Part shown: piece by piece, positions 25,149-33,234 of the stretch
Position numbering within the stretch: the first letter of the stretch is position 1
How the letters are laid out: each line of letters opens with the position of its first letter
DNA from: Shumkonia mesophila
Lineage (GTDB): Bacteria > Pseudomonadota > Alphaproteobacteria > Rhodospirillales > Shumkoniaceae
DNA: 64,000 bases
Direction of reading: 5' to 3'
NCBI RefSeq assembly: GCF_026163695.1
Contig: NZ_JAOTID010000014.1
Span: 1-64,000, forward strand
Made by a program: the position numbers and the translations under genes
The notes under the pieces: generated by a model
Database searches by the model: none
What the model saw: only the letters and a program-made list of their open reading frames with translations
Told to the model about the DNA's origin: nothing

Positions 25149-27080
25149 TCAGCACCCGTTCCCGCTGCGCGCCTTAAAGATCGGGTCGAAGTCCAGGCCC
25201 TCGTAGGCAAGCCGTTTCATCTTCTCGATCAACAGGCTGTAGGCTTCGGGGGAATCATAAATTGCCGAAACGCTCGGGTCGGCGTGCCCCATCAGGAGAT
25301 CCATTTCGCTGTCCTGGAATCCGCACTTCTTCATTGCTTGCTTGAAATTGTGCCTCAATGAATAGAGCGGCGTCTTGGCGGTCTTCACGCCGATGCGTGC
25401 GAGAAAGCCGATGTGTTCTTTGCCTTTCCCGTTAAAGAACCGGTTCGTGGTGTTGGAGTATTTTCCGTCCGTAGGCGGCCATTCTGGGAAGACCCGGCGT
25501 TCGCCGGCGGTCTCTGAAGCCTTCACGCGGTCGAGAAATCCGAGGTCTTGCAGAAACGGATGGATCGGTATTTCGCGAAATGAAGCTGGTGTCTTTGCAC
25601 TCTTTCCGATCTCGTCATCATCCTGCTCTTCACCCCCATCGTCTTTCCCGTAATCTGCAGTTGCGCCATGGGGAGTGCCCGTATTGCTGAGCGCGGTGAT
25701 GTTGAGGCACGGGTAGCCGCACCGTTCGATCACATCGGCGGTTTCCAGTTGCCCGAGTTCTTTGGGACGGACTCCCGCGAACAGCATGAAGAGCGGGCAC
25801 CAGAATCGCCATGTCCAGTCGAGATGCGCGCCTGATGTGTAGAGGCGGTACGGCGACAAGGCTCCCAGGAACAGGGGTTGCCTGAAAATGATCTTCAGGC
25901 TGTCGGTCGGAAAAGCTTGGCGTGCGTTGAGCTTTTGCAGCCGCTTCTTGTAGTTCCGCGGGGCATCGACTGTGATGTCCTCGGCAATATTCTCGCGGAT
26001 GAGGTGGTTTCGGTAGGCGTGCCCGAACACGCTCCGAATGTAGGTCAGGTACTTGTCGGTGATCGAGCGGATGCTCAGCGTCCTGCGGCGTTTCCCTCTC
26101 GGTTGTGACTCATTCCAGGTTATCGCTTTCTCGAGGCTGTCGCATTCGAGTTCTTTCGCACGGATGGGGAGCTTCAGCAGCTGGTCCCGAAAATATGTGA
26201 TGTGGTGGGTCCTATACTTGGAGATCGGCATGGAGGAACAGAGGTCTTCGAACACCCTCATGACATAGCGATATTGATTCGCGGTGTCCGCCGCGATGCC
26301 AACTTTCTGCTTTTCCGCGATGACCAGGTCGACGTATTGGGTTGGCGACATTGCGGCACGTCTTTTGGCGTTGCGGGATGCGTCGTCTTCGTTCTCTTCT
26401 ACGTCGCGCGTGTCCTCACCTTCCGTGATGCTGCGCGACACCATGCCAGAGTCGAGGAATCGTGGAGCGGGGGACTTTCCACCTGACTCCAGGCCCTTGA
26501 ACACGTCATCGGTGGATTTGCCGTCCCATATTCCCTGGTCTTTCTCCTTTGCCCTTTTTGTCGCTTCCAGGAGAGCCCGCAGCAACCAGTGGCAGAGCTC
26601 GCGAAACCCTTCGTCATTCGGGTCGATCTCCTGGCCGTCGGCGACATGGCCGCCCCGGATCAGCAGATATCGGGCGTTGGCATCAACCGCGTCGAGGCAT
26701 CCATCAGCGAGGTCCTTCTGAAGTTGCTCGATCGTCGCGTCGCGGTTCTGGATTGCGAGTTTCTGTTCTTCGACGAATTCCGGAAACTGCCTGCCGTGAA
26801 TGCGGCTGACATGATCGATGTCGAGCTGGTGTTCATAGAAATTGCGAACGAGCTCCAAGATGGCTTCGTCGGAAATCACGGGTCTCATCCTCGCCAGCGA
26901 GACCAAGCGGGAGGCGATGGCCATCAGTCGTGAGGAACGACGGCGTGCCTCGGATAGGTCTCCGGTCTGCAGGCTCCGCTTTAGCTCGGTTTTGCCTACG
27001 ACCGCAACTACCTCAGCAGGAATTCGGACGCGGAAGTAGTATCGATTCCCCCGCCGGACGATGTAAGGACAGGTCGCCAT
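25149..27080 (-). CDS. Tyrosine recombinase / site-specific integrase (DUF6538-type N-terminus)
   Basis: This complete integrase of 643 residues starts MATCPYIVRRGNRYYFRVRI, the N-terminal domain of alphaproteobacterial island integrases. A long helical middle region with a charged linker follows. The catalytic domain shows FAGVRPKELGQLE (first Arg), TPLYSLRHNFKQAMKKCG (box II, where the usual HxxR first His is Tyr, with Arg and a following His), MGHADPSVSAIYD (His) and YDSPEAYS (candidate nucleophile Tyr). The ATG at 27078-27080 is chosen over an upstream in-frame start. It faces away from a tRNA 3'-end-like site about 90 bp upstream of its start, so it probably integrates an island there. 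Atypical Tyr for His occurs in related recombinases and need not inactivate. Confidence 0.9.
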   Translation of the reverse strand: MATCPYIVRRGNRYYFRVRIPAEVVAVVGKTELKRSLQTGDLSEARRRSSRLMAIASRLVSLARMRPVISDEAILELVRNFYEHQLDIDHVSRIHGRQFPEFVEEQKLAIQNRDATIEQLQKDLADGCLDAVDANARYLLIRGGHVADGQEIDPNDEGFRELCHWLLRALLEATKRAKEKDQGIWDGKSTDDVFKGLESGGKSPAPRFLDSGMVSRSITEGEDTRDVEENEDDASRNAKRRAAMSPTQYVDLVIAEKQKVGIAADTANQYRYVMRVFEDLCSSMPISKYRTHHITYFRDQLLKLPIRAKELECDSLEKAITWNESQPRGKRRRTLSIRSITDKYLTYIRSVFGHAYRNHLIRENIAEDITVDAPRNYKKRLQKLNARQAFPTDSLKIIFRQPLFLGALSPYRLYTSGAHLDWTWRFWCPLFMLFAGVRPKELGQLETADVIERCGYPCLNITALSNTGTPHGATADYGKDDGGEEQDDDEIGKSAKTPASFREIPIHPFLQDLGFLDRVKASETAGERRVFPEWPPTDGKYSNTTNRFFNGKGKEHIGFLARIGVKTAKTPLYSLRHNFKQAMKKCGFQDSEMDLLMGHADPSVSAIYDSPEAYSLLIEKMKRLAYEGLDFDPIFKARSGNGC

Positions 27081-27170
27081 GATACCCTCTTGTGGCCCAC
27101 TTCTGTGTCCCACTCGGTGGCGGCCTGGTCATTCAAAGTCCAGGTTTTCTGCGGTTTTTTTAGGGATGTG

Positions 27171-27207
27171 GAGGCGTTTGGGGGTAAGAGTCCCCCCCTC
27201 TCCGCCA
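27171..27207 (+). other. Attachment-site candidate: 3' end of a tRNA-Ser/tmRNA-like sequence
   Basis: GGGGG (27180-27184), a seven-base loop TAAGAGT, CCCCC (27192-27196), then CCTCTCC-G-CCA (27197-27207) reproduce a T-arm, acceptor 3' strand, discriminator and CCA. No 5' half, D-arm or anticodon arm is found upstream, and the loop departs from TTCRANT, so this is not a functional tRNA. A 3'-end remnant beside an integrase gene is the classic signature of an att site. Confidence 0.6.
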
Positions 27208-27406
27208 GTTTTTTATCGGTTCCAGAAAAAATTCTTCAAGCTCACGCCATATGGCTGTGAAGCCCAGCTTTCCGCGGGGCTTTGCAGGGGCTTCCGTTTC
27301 TTCCCGAACCGGAGAAGGGGTGAGCGGACTTAACAGTGGGTGCCGAGGCCCCACTTTCTCTGCCGGCTGGCCGGACGGTTCGGGTTCGTGGGGGGATTAA
27401 GGGGGC

Positions 27407-27757
27407 TCAGGCGAAGCTCAACAGGGTCTTCTGGTCGGCCCAGGCGATGGGCAGGTTGGTACGCCTGAGTAGGACTTCCGCGGTGAGGTCGGCAGGCTGG
27501 GTTCCGGCGAGAATGGCCTCGACGATGTCGGGGGCGAGAAAGGCCAGAGGCAAGAGGCGCCCGACATACCGGTCGCTTATGCCCTCCGCTTGCGCGATGG
27601 CGGCAAAGGATTTGGCCCGCCCGGCAAGTACGTCGTCTAACCACCTGTGAGCGCGGGCCATTGCTTTGATCAGCACTGGGTCGGGCCGGGGTGCGTATGC
27701 ATCCTTGTCCGCACCCTTGATCACGAGCCGCATTTCGACCCCGAACTCTTCCGGCAC
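27407..27757 (-). pseudogene. Serine recombinase family protein, C-terminal fragment
   Basis: The minus-strand frame contains LVIKGADKDA, LIKAMARAHRWLDDVLAGRA, SFAAIAQAEGISDRYVGRLL, LAFLAPDIVEAILAGTQPAD and LTAEVLLRRTNLPIAW. This is the C-terminal domain of large recombinases of alphaproteobacterial mobile elements, where a SDRYVGRLLxLAFLAPDIVEAI motif is typical. The resolvase catalytic Ser domain and zinc ribbon, normally 300-400 residues upstream, are missing, so only the tail survives. It probably belonged to the same element as the DUF5372-like genes at 23997-24608. Confidence 0.75.
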
Positions 27758-27849
27758 TTCGGGCTGACCGCGGAGGCCGTTGCCGCAAAGGCTAGATCAA
27801 AAATCGCAGACGGAAGGGAACGCTTGGCTAGACGGGAATCCAAGTAAGA
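27740..27849 (+). other. Possible transketolase C-terminal tail
   Basis: A plus-strand frame ends with ELFRHFGLTAEAVAAKARSK followed by a short charged tail and a TAA stop. The segment resembles the C-terminus of bacterial transketolases (LYKHFGITAEAVVAAAK-type). It overlaps the upstream edge of the recombinase fragment, and only about 20 residues are family-like. It may mark the chromosomal side of an old insertion. Weak evidence. Confidence 0.25.
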
Positions 27850-27852
27850 ACG

Positions 27853-27888
27853 AACCCCCTGAAAACGCGCAGTTTCCTGGGGTTTCTT
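27853..27888. terminator. Possible transcription terminator
   Basis: CCCCCTGAAAACGCG is followed by CAGTTTCCTGGGG and then TTTCTTAG. The outer stem CCCC/GGGG with a GAAA/TTTC inner stem could form a hairpin before a short T-rich tract. It follows the plus-strand stop just before 27850. The stem has an unpaired internal region, so the call is tentative. Confidence 0.35.
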
Positions 27889-27965
27889 AGATTTGGGTGC
27901 CGGGGGGCAGGATTTTAATTCACGACCTTCAGGTCATGAACCTGATGGGCATTCCTTGCCGGTGA

Positions 27966-28080
27966 TCAGGAAGGCCGCTTTGCTGAACTACCGTGGAGTT
28001 CGTCGGGATAGTCGGCCCACCATTGCATAATTTCGATGCGCTCGTCCCAATATTCGGCTCTGGCATAAGCACGACGCCTT
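27966..28080 (-). pseudogene. Second tyrosine integrase, C-terminal fragment
   Basis: The minus strand reads AYARAEYWDERIEIMQWWAD and YPDELHG before a stop at 27966-27968. This is the C-terminal helix typical of P4-type prophage integrases (AYxRxxxWxERxxMMQxWADYLD), just downstream of the catalytic Tyr. The rest of the gene is replaced by an IS3 end at about 28090. It shows a second integrase-borne insertion at this hot spot. Confidence 0.65.
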
Positions 28081-28089
28081 GTTCATGAT

Positions 28090-28247
28090 TGCGTCGACCA
28101 CCCCCATGTCGAAGTCCTCGACCGTCTTTGGACTTTAACTCAGCCGAATAGCGCTTTCGCGTAACTTTGCCCAAAAAATCCCGTCCCTCTCCCGGTCGGG
28201 ATTAGCTTATCTGACTGTCCGGTTTTCCGGGGCCACCTCTCCTGAGC
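28090..28247 (-). mobile_element. IS3-family element: left end and start of orfA
   Basis: On the minus strand GAGAGGTGGCCCCGG with CCGGACAG (28215-28247) is followed by an ATG at 28172-28174 and MGKVTRKRYSAELKSK, the usual first residues of an IS3-group OrfA. After 16 codons the sequence departs into the integrase fragment. The inner end of the element is lost. The outer end abuts an hpaH fragment, so the element apparently inserted into that gene. Confidence 0.65.
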
Positions 28248-28325
28248 CGCGTTCGCCGCATTGTCAGAAATCGTATTCATGACCTTGCGCGGCGCCTTGG
28301 TCTGCGGATCGCTCGGGCGCATCCA
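28248..28325 (-). pseudogene. hpaH (hydratase) fragment interrupted by the IS3 end
   Basis: The minus strand encodes [20 protein letters not shown] plus AA, equivalent to [20 protein letters not shown] of the intact HpaH at 34102-34905. About 60 of 66 bases from GATCCG to GCGGCT are identical to that gene. The copy ends abruptly at the IS3 terminus after the codons for NAA. Both flanks of the gene are missing, so this is a scrap of a former second meta-pathway operon. Confidence 0.8.
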
Positions 28326-28419
28326 CGATCACAAAATCTCAAGCGCCAGCGTGACCGACGCACAGATACATCCACGGCTTGGTTGCTTTGTTGCCTGGTT
28401 GAGCGAATTGTGTTCTAAA

Positions 28420-28436
28420 TGTCCACATTATGGACA
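28420..28436. promoter_or_regulatory. IclR operator overlapping the iclR start codon
   Basis: TGTCCACATTATGGACA is an inverted repeat (TGTCCA/TGGACA) around CATTA, and the ATG at 28430 lies within it. Its reverse complement matches 32933-32949 at 16 of 17 positions. A site overlapping the regulator's own start fits autorepression. Confidence 0.65.
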
Positions 28437-29263
28437 CGGACATCGGTGATAATCGAGCGATGCAGCCGCGGCCTGAATCTGGGCGGCGACGCAGAGATGC
28501 AGGGCAACCCCTAGGGGGGGCGCAGAGCGTCCGTCGGGCAATCGCGGTGCTGCGTATCCTGGCGGCGGGACGCGACGCTGGCCTTCCCCTCCCGGACGTC
28601 GTCAAGGCAACCGGTCTATCCAGATCAACCGTGCATCGGCTGATCCACGTCCTGATCGAGGAAGGAATTGTCGAAAAACGCCACAAGACCAAACGGTACG
28701 CGATCGGGCATCAGGTTCTCGAACTCGCACTGGCGCGCCCCTCTCGCTCCTCGTTGGTGGTGGCGGCGGAACCGTATTTGTCGGATATCGCTCAGGATAT
28801 CGGTGACACCACCTTTCTCACGGTTCGGACCGGAGTAGACGCGCTGTGCGTCATGCGGGTGATCGGTACATATCCGGTTCAGGTGTTTTCCATCGAGGTC
28901 GGCGCGCGGCGGCCGCTCGGGGTGAGCACAGCCGGCGTGGCGATGCTCGCCGGTTTGCCGCCCTCGGAGGCGCACGAGATCATCATCAACAACGCCAACA
29001 GATTCGATGCCTATCGCACGAACCCGACATCCGTTCTCGAACAAGTCGCCGCCGCACGGCGCACCGGTTACTCCGTTCATCATTCCGGCATCGTTCCCGG
29101 GACCAAAGCAATTTCCGTCGCCATCAGGACGCCCGACGGACAGCCTTGCGCGGCGATTACGATCGTGGCAATCCGCGTACGCCTACGGCCGCAACGCGAG
29201 GCGGAAGTTGGCGAGATATTAAAGAGCGCTGCGCTCGCCATAGGAAAGCTGTTGCACAAATAG
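28430..29263 (+). CDS. IclR family transcriptional regulator
   Basis: This 277-residue protein has an IclR winged helix (SVRRAIAVLRILAAGRDAGL, PDVVKATGLSRSTVHRLIHV, LIEEGIVEKR) and the effector domain with TFLTVRTGVDALCVMRVIGT, RPLGVSTAGVAMLAGLPPSE and a near-terminal AISVAIRTPDGQPCAAITIV. The ATG at 28430 lies in an operator-like palindrome. The upstream DNA on the minus strand matches the promoter of the FAH/hpaH operon at 33235, and an hpaH scrap lies 100 bp away. The regulator therefore probably once faced its own copy of that operon and may now act in trans on the surviving one. The gene itself is full length. Confidence 0.9.
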   Translation: MDTDIGDNRAMQPRPESGRRRRDAGQPLGGAQSVRRAIAVLRILAAGRDAGLPLPDVVKATGLSRSTVHRLIHVLIEEGIVEKRHKTKRYAIGHQVLELALARPSRSSLVVAAEPYLSDIAQDIGDTTFLTVRTGVDALCVMRVIGTYPVQVFSIEVGARRPLGVSTAGVAMLAGLPPSEAHEIIINNANRFDAYRTNPTSVLEQVAAARRTGYSVHHSGIVPGTKAISVAIRTPDGQPCAAITIVAIRVRLRPQREAEVGEILKSAALAIGKLLHK

Positions 29264-29764
29264 CGTGGGCCCGACGTGCGGTTTTGTATTGGCTTCCTTC
29301 CGATTTTTCAAACGGCCCGAGGGGAGTTTTCCGGCTGTTGGTTTCTCCCCGTTGTCGAACACCCCCGCATGGGCACTCCTCTCTACTCAGCCGGTTTAGA
29401 TCAATTGCGTTCGCTGTGAACCAGAGGTCTTCAACGCCGGCCAGGGGGAAGCCGCTCACGGCCAATCCTTCACCGGGGCCCTTGCCGGTGATCGCCTGTA
29501 CCTTCTTCATCACCGAGGCACCCACCGCCAATCGTCCCGTCACGACCGACCGATCCGGTGAACGACGCCCTATCAACGTCCGGATGGGGCAAGCAGCGCC
29601 CCTAATCTCGGAGTCGCTCCCCGTCACAGATTGAAGACCCCCGGGCCAGACCGGCCGGGAGATAATGTCAGTGAGCGCTCAGGCGGAACCCGGCTAGAAC
29701 ATCCCCCTTGCCATAGGCGAGCGCGAATGCGAGCGGGCCTACTGCCTTGAGCAGGCGAAGCCGT
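29264..29764. other. Gap between iclR and the symporter gene, no supported gene
   Basis: The minus strand has an open frame from about 29627 containing KVQAITGKGPGEGLAVSGFP and LAGVEDLWFTANAIDL, which looks more protein-like than chance, but I do not recognise the family and there is no clear start. It could be a relic. No tRNA, operator or terminator stands out. Confidence 0.4.
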
Positions 29765-31168
29765 TCAGGCGGGCCGGCGCGCGAGCCTGCGCCGCGACCA
29801 GCCGCGCAGCAGCACCGCAATCGCGACGAGACCGACGCTGACGATGAGACCGACGAAGAGCGGAATCAACTTTGGGAAGAACATCCAGCTGGCCACCGCG
29901 GCCACGGTGCTCACGAACATCGATGCCACGCCCCACCGGCCACTGAGCAAGCCGGGACGGAATATGGCGAGCGTCAGCGGCAGAAAAATGCCACCGCCGC
30001 GCAACGCCATAGACATGTAGCTCCAGTCGAGAACATACGAGTTCAGGCTGGACAATGCGATCGCCATGGCCATGCAGGCCACGGTGGCGACGCTTGCGCG
30101 ATTGGCGAGCAGAATGTGCGCGTCGGAACGCACGCCGAAGACACCGCGAACGATGTCGTTGGAGATCATCGTCCCGATGCCGAGCGACAAGCCGGCGATG
30201 GAGCCGACCACCGACAGGAGAAGGGCGGCAAGGCCAACGCCGCCGAGCCAGCCCGGCAGGTAGGTCACCAGGTACATGGGAAGTGCCAACACCGGAGCGA
30301 GATCGGGATGATGGACGTGCATGAACATCCCGATGGCAATGGAGGGCAGGCCGACCGGTATCACCATGGCCGCGGCGGTGGCGGTGCCGATCGCAGCGGT
30401 GCGGGCGTCGGCGGCCGAATACACCGCCTGAACGTAGGTCTGCGTGCAAAGGACGCCGACGATCAGCGACAAGGCGTTGCTGACGGCCACACTGCCGCCG
30501 CGGCCCCACAGACTGAACCACGGATACGCCGGGAACGAAGCCGAAAAATCAGGCATGCGATACAGGGCGAGTACGGCGCCCAGGCCGGCGACGCACAGCG
30601 CGGTCGCGAGAACCGACATTTTGAGGAGCCCCGAAACGCCGGCACCCTTCAAGCCGCCGAAAACGACGTACCCGACCACCAAAAAAACAATGATGGCAGC
30701 GGCGACCACATGCGAGGCTCCGGTCATCGCCGCGATCATATGAATGCCCGACAGGGCGCAGGCCACGCAGCTAAACAGGACGCCGAGCGAAGAGATGATG
30801 CTCGCCAATGGCCCAGCCTTGGGACCATACATCTTTGACAAGAATTGTGGAATCGTCTCAAGGCCGCTGTGGCGCAACGGGCGGGCATAGAACGCCGACA
30901 TGATCAACAGGCCCAGGCCTCCGCCGAGCGTAAACCACCATGCCGAAAGACCGAACACGGTGGCGAGCTGGGCGGTTCCCACCGTTGCGGACCCGCCTAT
31001 GATGGTCCCGGTTATGCCGCCGGCGATGAGGCCAGCGCCGGCCGATCGGCCGTTCAGGCTGTAACCTTCCGCCGTTTTGACAGATCGCGCCGAGAAGACG
31101 CCGAGCCCTATGACGGCGACGATCGTGAAGACAAGGCTACTGAGCTGGATCAGAGTAAGATGAGGCAT
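29765..31168 (-). CDS. Sodium:solute symporter (SSS family)
   Basis: This 467-residue polytopic protein has the SSS (LeuT-fold) pattern: AVIGLGVFSARSVKTAEGYS, GGITGTIIGGSATVGTAQLA, FGLSAWWFTLGGGLGLLIMS, LETIPQFLSKMYG, a SVVGSIAGLSLGIGTMISND segment corresponding to the Na2-site helix, and a final helix near FVGLIVSVGLVAIAVLL. About 13 hydrophobic segments are present. It probably imports a carboxylate or other small organic solute with sodium. The ATG at 31166-31168 is preferred, starting MPHLTLIQLSS; an upstream in-frame extension is not membrane-like. It is transcribed divergently from a LysR gene, which likely controls it. Confidence 0.9.
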   Translation of the reverse strand: MPHLTLIQLSSLVFTIVAVIGLGVFSARSVKTAEGYSLNGRSAGAGLIAGGITGTIIGGSATVGTAQLATVFGLSAWWFTLGGGLGLLIMSAFYARPLRHSGLETIPQFLSKMYGPKAGPLASIISSLGVLFSCVACALSGIHMIAAMTGASHVVAAAIIVFLVVGYVVFGGLKGAGVSGLLKMSVLATALCVAGLGAVLALYRMPDFSASFPAYPWFSLWGRGGSVAVSNALSLIVGVLCTQTYVQAVYSAADARTAAIGTATAAAMVIPVGLPSIAIGMFMHVHHPDLAPVLALPMYLVTYLPGWLGGVGLAALLLSVVGSIAGLSLGIGTMISNDIVRGVFGVRSDAHILLANRASVATVACMAMAIALSSLNSYVLDWSYMSMALRGGGIFLPLTLAIFRPGLLSGRWGVASMFVSTVAAVASWMFFPKLIPLFVGLIVSVGLVAIAVLLRGWSRRRLARRPA

Positions 31169-31290
31169 GGATGTTGACCGCTGACTGTCGGCGCACGGAA
31201 TCGAGTCAATTCCGTGGGGGCGCCTGTGCTTTGAGTATGACGAGTGTTGCTCCCGCGCGGCGATGCGGTCCAATGTTGTAATGCTAAATA

Positions 31291-31311
31291 TTAATGCCTA
31301 AATTCGATTAA
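31291..31311. promoter_or_regulatory. LysR-type binding site candidate
   Basis: TTAAT, an 11-base spacer and ATTAA form an interrupted palindrome matching the T-N11-A rule for LysR-type regulators. It lies 26 bp before the lysR ATG and between it and the divergent symporter gene. AT-rich against the surrounding sequence. Confidence 0.55.
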
Positions 31312-31336
31312 ATGGCCGATCGGAAGGAGCGGGCAT

Positions 31337-32257
31337 ATGGCCTTGGATGTACGCCAGATTCGATGCTTCATTAAAGTCGCCGAAAGCTTGCATTTCGCCC
31401 GCGCAGCGGATCAATTGCACATTGCCCAATCGGCGCTCAGCCGGCAGATTCAGGCGCTGGAAAAGTCCCTCGGCGTTCGTCTGCTTTATCGCAACAAGCG
31501 AGCGCCGATCCGTTTGACCGACGCCGGAGAGATGTTCCTCGCCGAGGTGCAGCCCGGCCTTGCGCAACTTGAAAGAGCAGAGTCGGTCGCGCGCCAGATC
31601 GGACGTGGCGAGAGTGGCCGGCTCGAGATCGCCTACATCGCATCCGCCACCTATTCCGGGCTGCTGCCATCTGTCATATATGCCTACCATCTTGAATTTC
31701 CGGCGGTGACGGTCACGTTGCTGGAAATGGAGACATGGCGGCAACTGGAGGCGCTGTCGGAAAATCGCATCGACGTCGGTTTTCTTCGCCCTCGTCCCGA
31801 ATACCCTCCCGGCATAGTGGTCGTGCCGCAACTGCGCGAGACGCTCAGTATCGCCCTGCGCGTTGATCACCCGTTGGCTGCGACCGGTAAGGCGATTCGG
31901 CCGATGGATCTGACCAACGAGTCATTCATTTTGCCTCAGTCCGACGATCGGGCCGGATTTGGCGAACATACGCGAGAGATCGGTAGATACGGGGGCTTTT
32001 CGCCAAAATTCTCATACAATGTCCGCGACTTCATTACGGCTCTCAACTTCGTCGCGATGGGGCTCGGAATTTCGGTCGTGCCCGCGTCGCTTCGGCGGAT
32101 CCAACTGGCCGATGTAGTGTACCGGCCGCTCGACGGCCTGACGTTGCACGCCGAAATTGTCTCTGCGGTTCGACGGAACAACAATTCGCCGGCGGTACGG
32201 GAATTTATCAATGGCCTGCGAAAACGTGAGCAAGTGCTTCTGGCGTCGCGGGAGTAA
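31337..32257 (+). CDS. LysR family transcriptional regulator
   Basis: This 306-residue regulator has the N-terminal LysR helix-turn-helix (QIRCFIKVAESLHFARAADQ, LHIAQSALSRQIQALEKSLG, VRLLYRNKR) and a periplasmic-binding-type effector domain (RLEIAYIASATYSGLLPSVI, DVGFLRPRP, HPLAATGKAIRPMDL, MGLGISVVPASLRR). This is the CbnR/CatM-like branch, which often senses aromatic catabolites. It diverges from the SSS symporter gene and is 978 bp upstream of the FAH/hpaH operon, so either could be its target. The ATG follows GGAAGGAGCGGGCAT. Confidence 0.92.
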   Translation: MALDVRQIRCFIKVAESLHFARAADQLHIAQSALSRQIQALEKSLGVRLLYRNKRAPIRLTDAGEMFLAEVQPGLAQLERAESVARQIGRGESGRLEIAYIASATYSGLLPSVIYAYHLEFPAVTVTLLEMETWRQLEALSENRIDVGFLRPRPEYPPGIVVVPQLRETLSIALRVDHPLAATGKAIRPMDLTNESFILPQSDDRAGFGEHTREIGRYGGFSPKFSYNVRDFITALNFVAMGLGISVVPASLRRIQLADVVYRPLDGLTLHAEIVSAVRRNNNSPAVREFINGLRKREQVLLASRE

Positions 32258-32751
32258 TATAGGGGGATGCGGGATCGTTGCGGAAAACATCTATTCACAT
32301 CGCAAAAGTCATCTGATTGGGCTCGAGTGTGTAAATCGCGATATCGTGACGAAGACGTGCTTGGAACTCGTAAAGAATGGCCGTGTCGCGACAGTTGATT
32401 GCGAATGGAAGCATGTCTGTTTTTCCTCAACGGCGCCAATGATCTGCTCTGATCTTACGAGCACGCAGACTACTTCGACAAGAATGACTTCGTAACCAAT
32501 TGTCTTGCCCGGTTTCCCAGACGGGCCGGCTGAAAAGTAACTGTGGAACGCTCCGGCAGGAGTCTTCGTTCGACATATGAAACCGGTTTGCCTTTGATGC
32601 GCTCAAGCGGACTGCCATTCTGATGGCAAGGGCGCTGATCACCATCGTCGCTGCCAACTTTGTGCCCTTCTGCGGATGCTTTGAGCCGCCGAGGCATCGA
32701 ACCGCGCCGGGATTGTCTGAGGCTCCAAACCTCTAAAAAGGTGGAGCCGTC
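32258..32751. other. Intergenic stretch without supported genes
   Basis: These 494 bases are AT-richer than the flanks and contain only short, unrelated frames on both strands. CTGAGGCTCC followed by AAACCTCTAAAAAGGTGGAG just before 32752 forms a small inverted repeat that may be the left end of the IS3-type fragment beginning there. Nothing else is recognised. Confidence 0.45.
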
Positions 32752-32905
32752 ATGGGCAAGACGGCGGACAAATTCCCGACTGAGGTCCGCGAGCGTGCGG
32801 TGCGGCTGATCCTGCACCGCGAAGGTAGACATCCGTCGCGTTGGACGGCGGTGTGCTCGATCGCGGCCAATCTCTCCGCGGCGTGCTGGGGGTGGACGAA
32901 CCGCT
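32752..32905 (+). pseudogene. IS3-family OrfA fragment
   Basis: The ATG at 32752 begins MGKTADKFPTEVRERAVRLI, then HREGRHPSRWTAVCSIAANL. This is the helix-turn-helix start of IS3-family (IS51-like) OrfA, which normally reads RERAVRMVxEHxxEYxSxWAAIxSIA. The frame departs near 32905 at the junction with the operator/promoter segment of the downstream operon. The element therefore truncated whatever lay upstream, which appears to have been an iclR gene. Confidence 0.7.
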
Positions 32906-32910
32906 ACAAT

Positions 32911-32939
32911 CCAGAATGTTGCCCATCGTCAATGTCCAT
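32911..32939 (-). pseudogene. 5' remnant of an iclR gene cut off by an IS3 fragment
   Basis: On the minus strand the ATG at 32937-32939 begins MDIDDGQHSG, comparable with MDTDIGDNRA of the intact regulator at 28430, inside a 42-base segment that is about 33/42 identical between the two loci. The sequence then runs into the IS3 orfA fragment. About nine codons remain. Confidence 0.5.
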
Positions 32940-32949
32940 AATGTGGGCA
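32933..32949. promoter_or_regulatory. IclR operator upstream of the FAH/hpaH operon
   Basis: TGTCCATAATGTGGGCA is the reverse complement of the palindrome at 28420-28436 with one change (GGGCA for GGACA). It lies about 285 bp before the FAH-family ATG. It is the likely site through which the IclR encoded at 28430 could act on this operon. Confidence 0.6.
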
Positions 32950-33234
32950 TTTGGAGCGCAATTCAATCGACTCGGCCATCGCAACAGGGAAAGTATGAGC
33001 GAATTGAGGTGCAATCGATGCGGGCCCAAGTCACACCATTCGATGCGGGGGAGGACAGGCATCTCGATCCCGCGAAGAAGGACGTTACTCGAGCCCTTCG
33101 ATTGATCACCGGATTTGTCGTTCTTCGCCCAAAGGTCTGGGTGGCCCCCCTGTGTTTGGGGAAAGCGTCGCCAAACTGGTGCGCGGGCGCCAACTCGCCG
33201 CCGCTCAGTCGGCGACATGATTTGGAGGCAAGGT

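Noticed and set aside
27171-27207. Complete tRNA gene
   Set aside because: Only T-arm and acceptor 3' strand exist and the T-loop is TAAGAGT; no D- or anticodon arm lies upstream, so it is treated as an attachment-site remnant.
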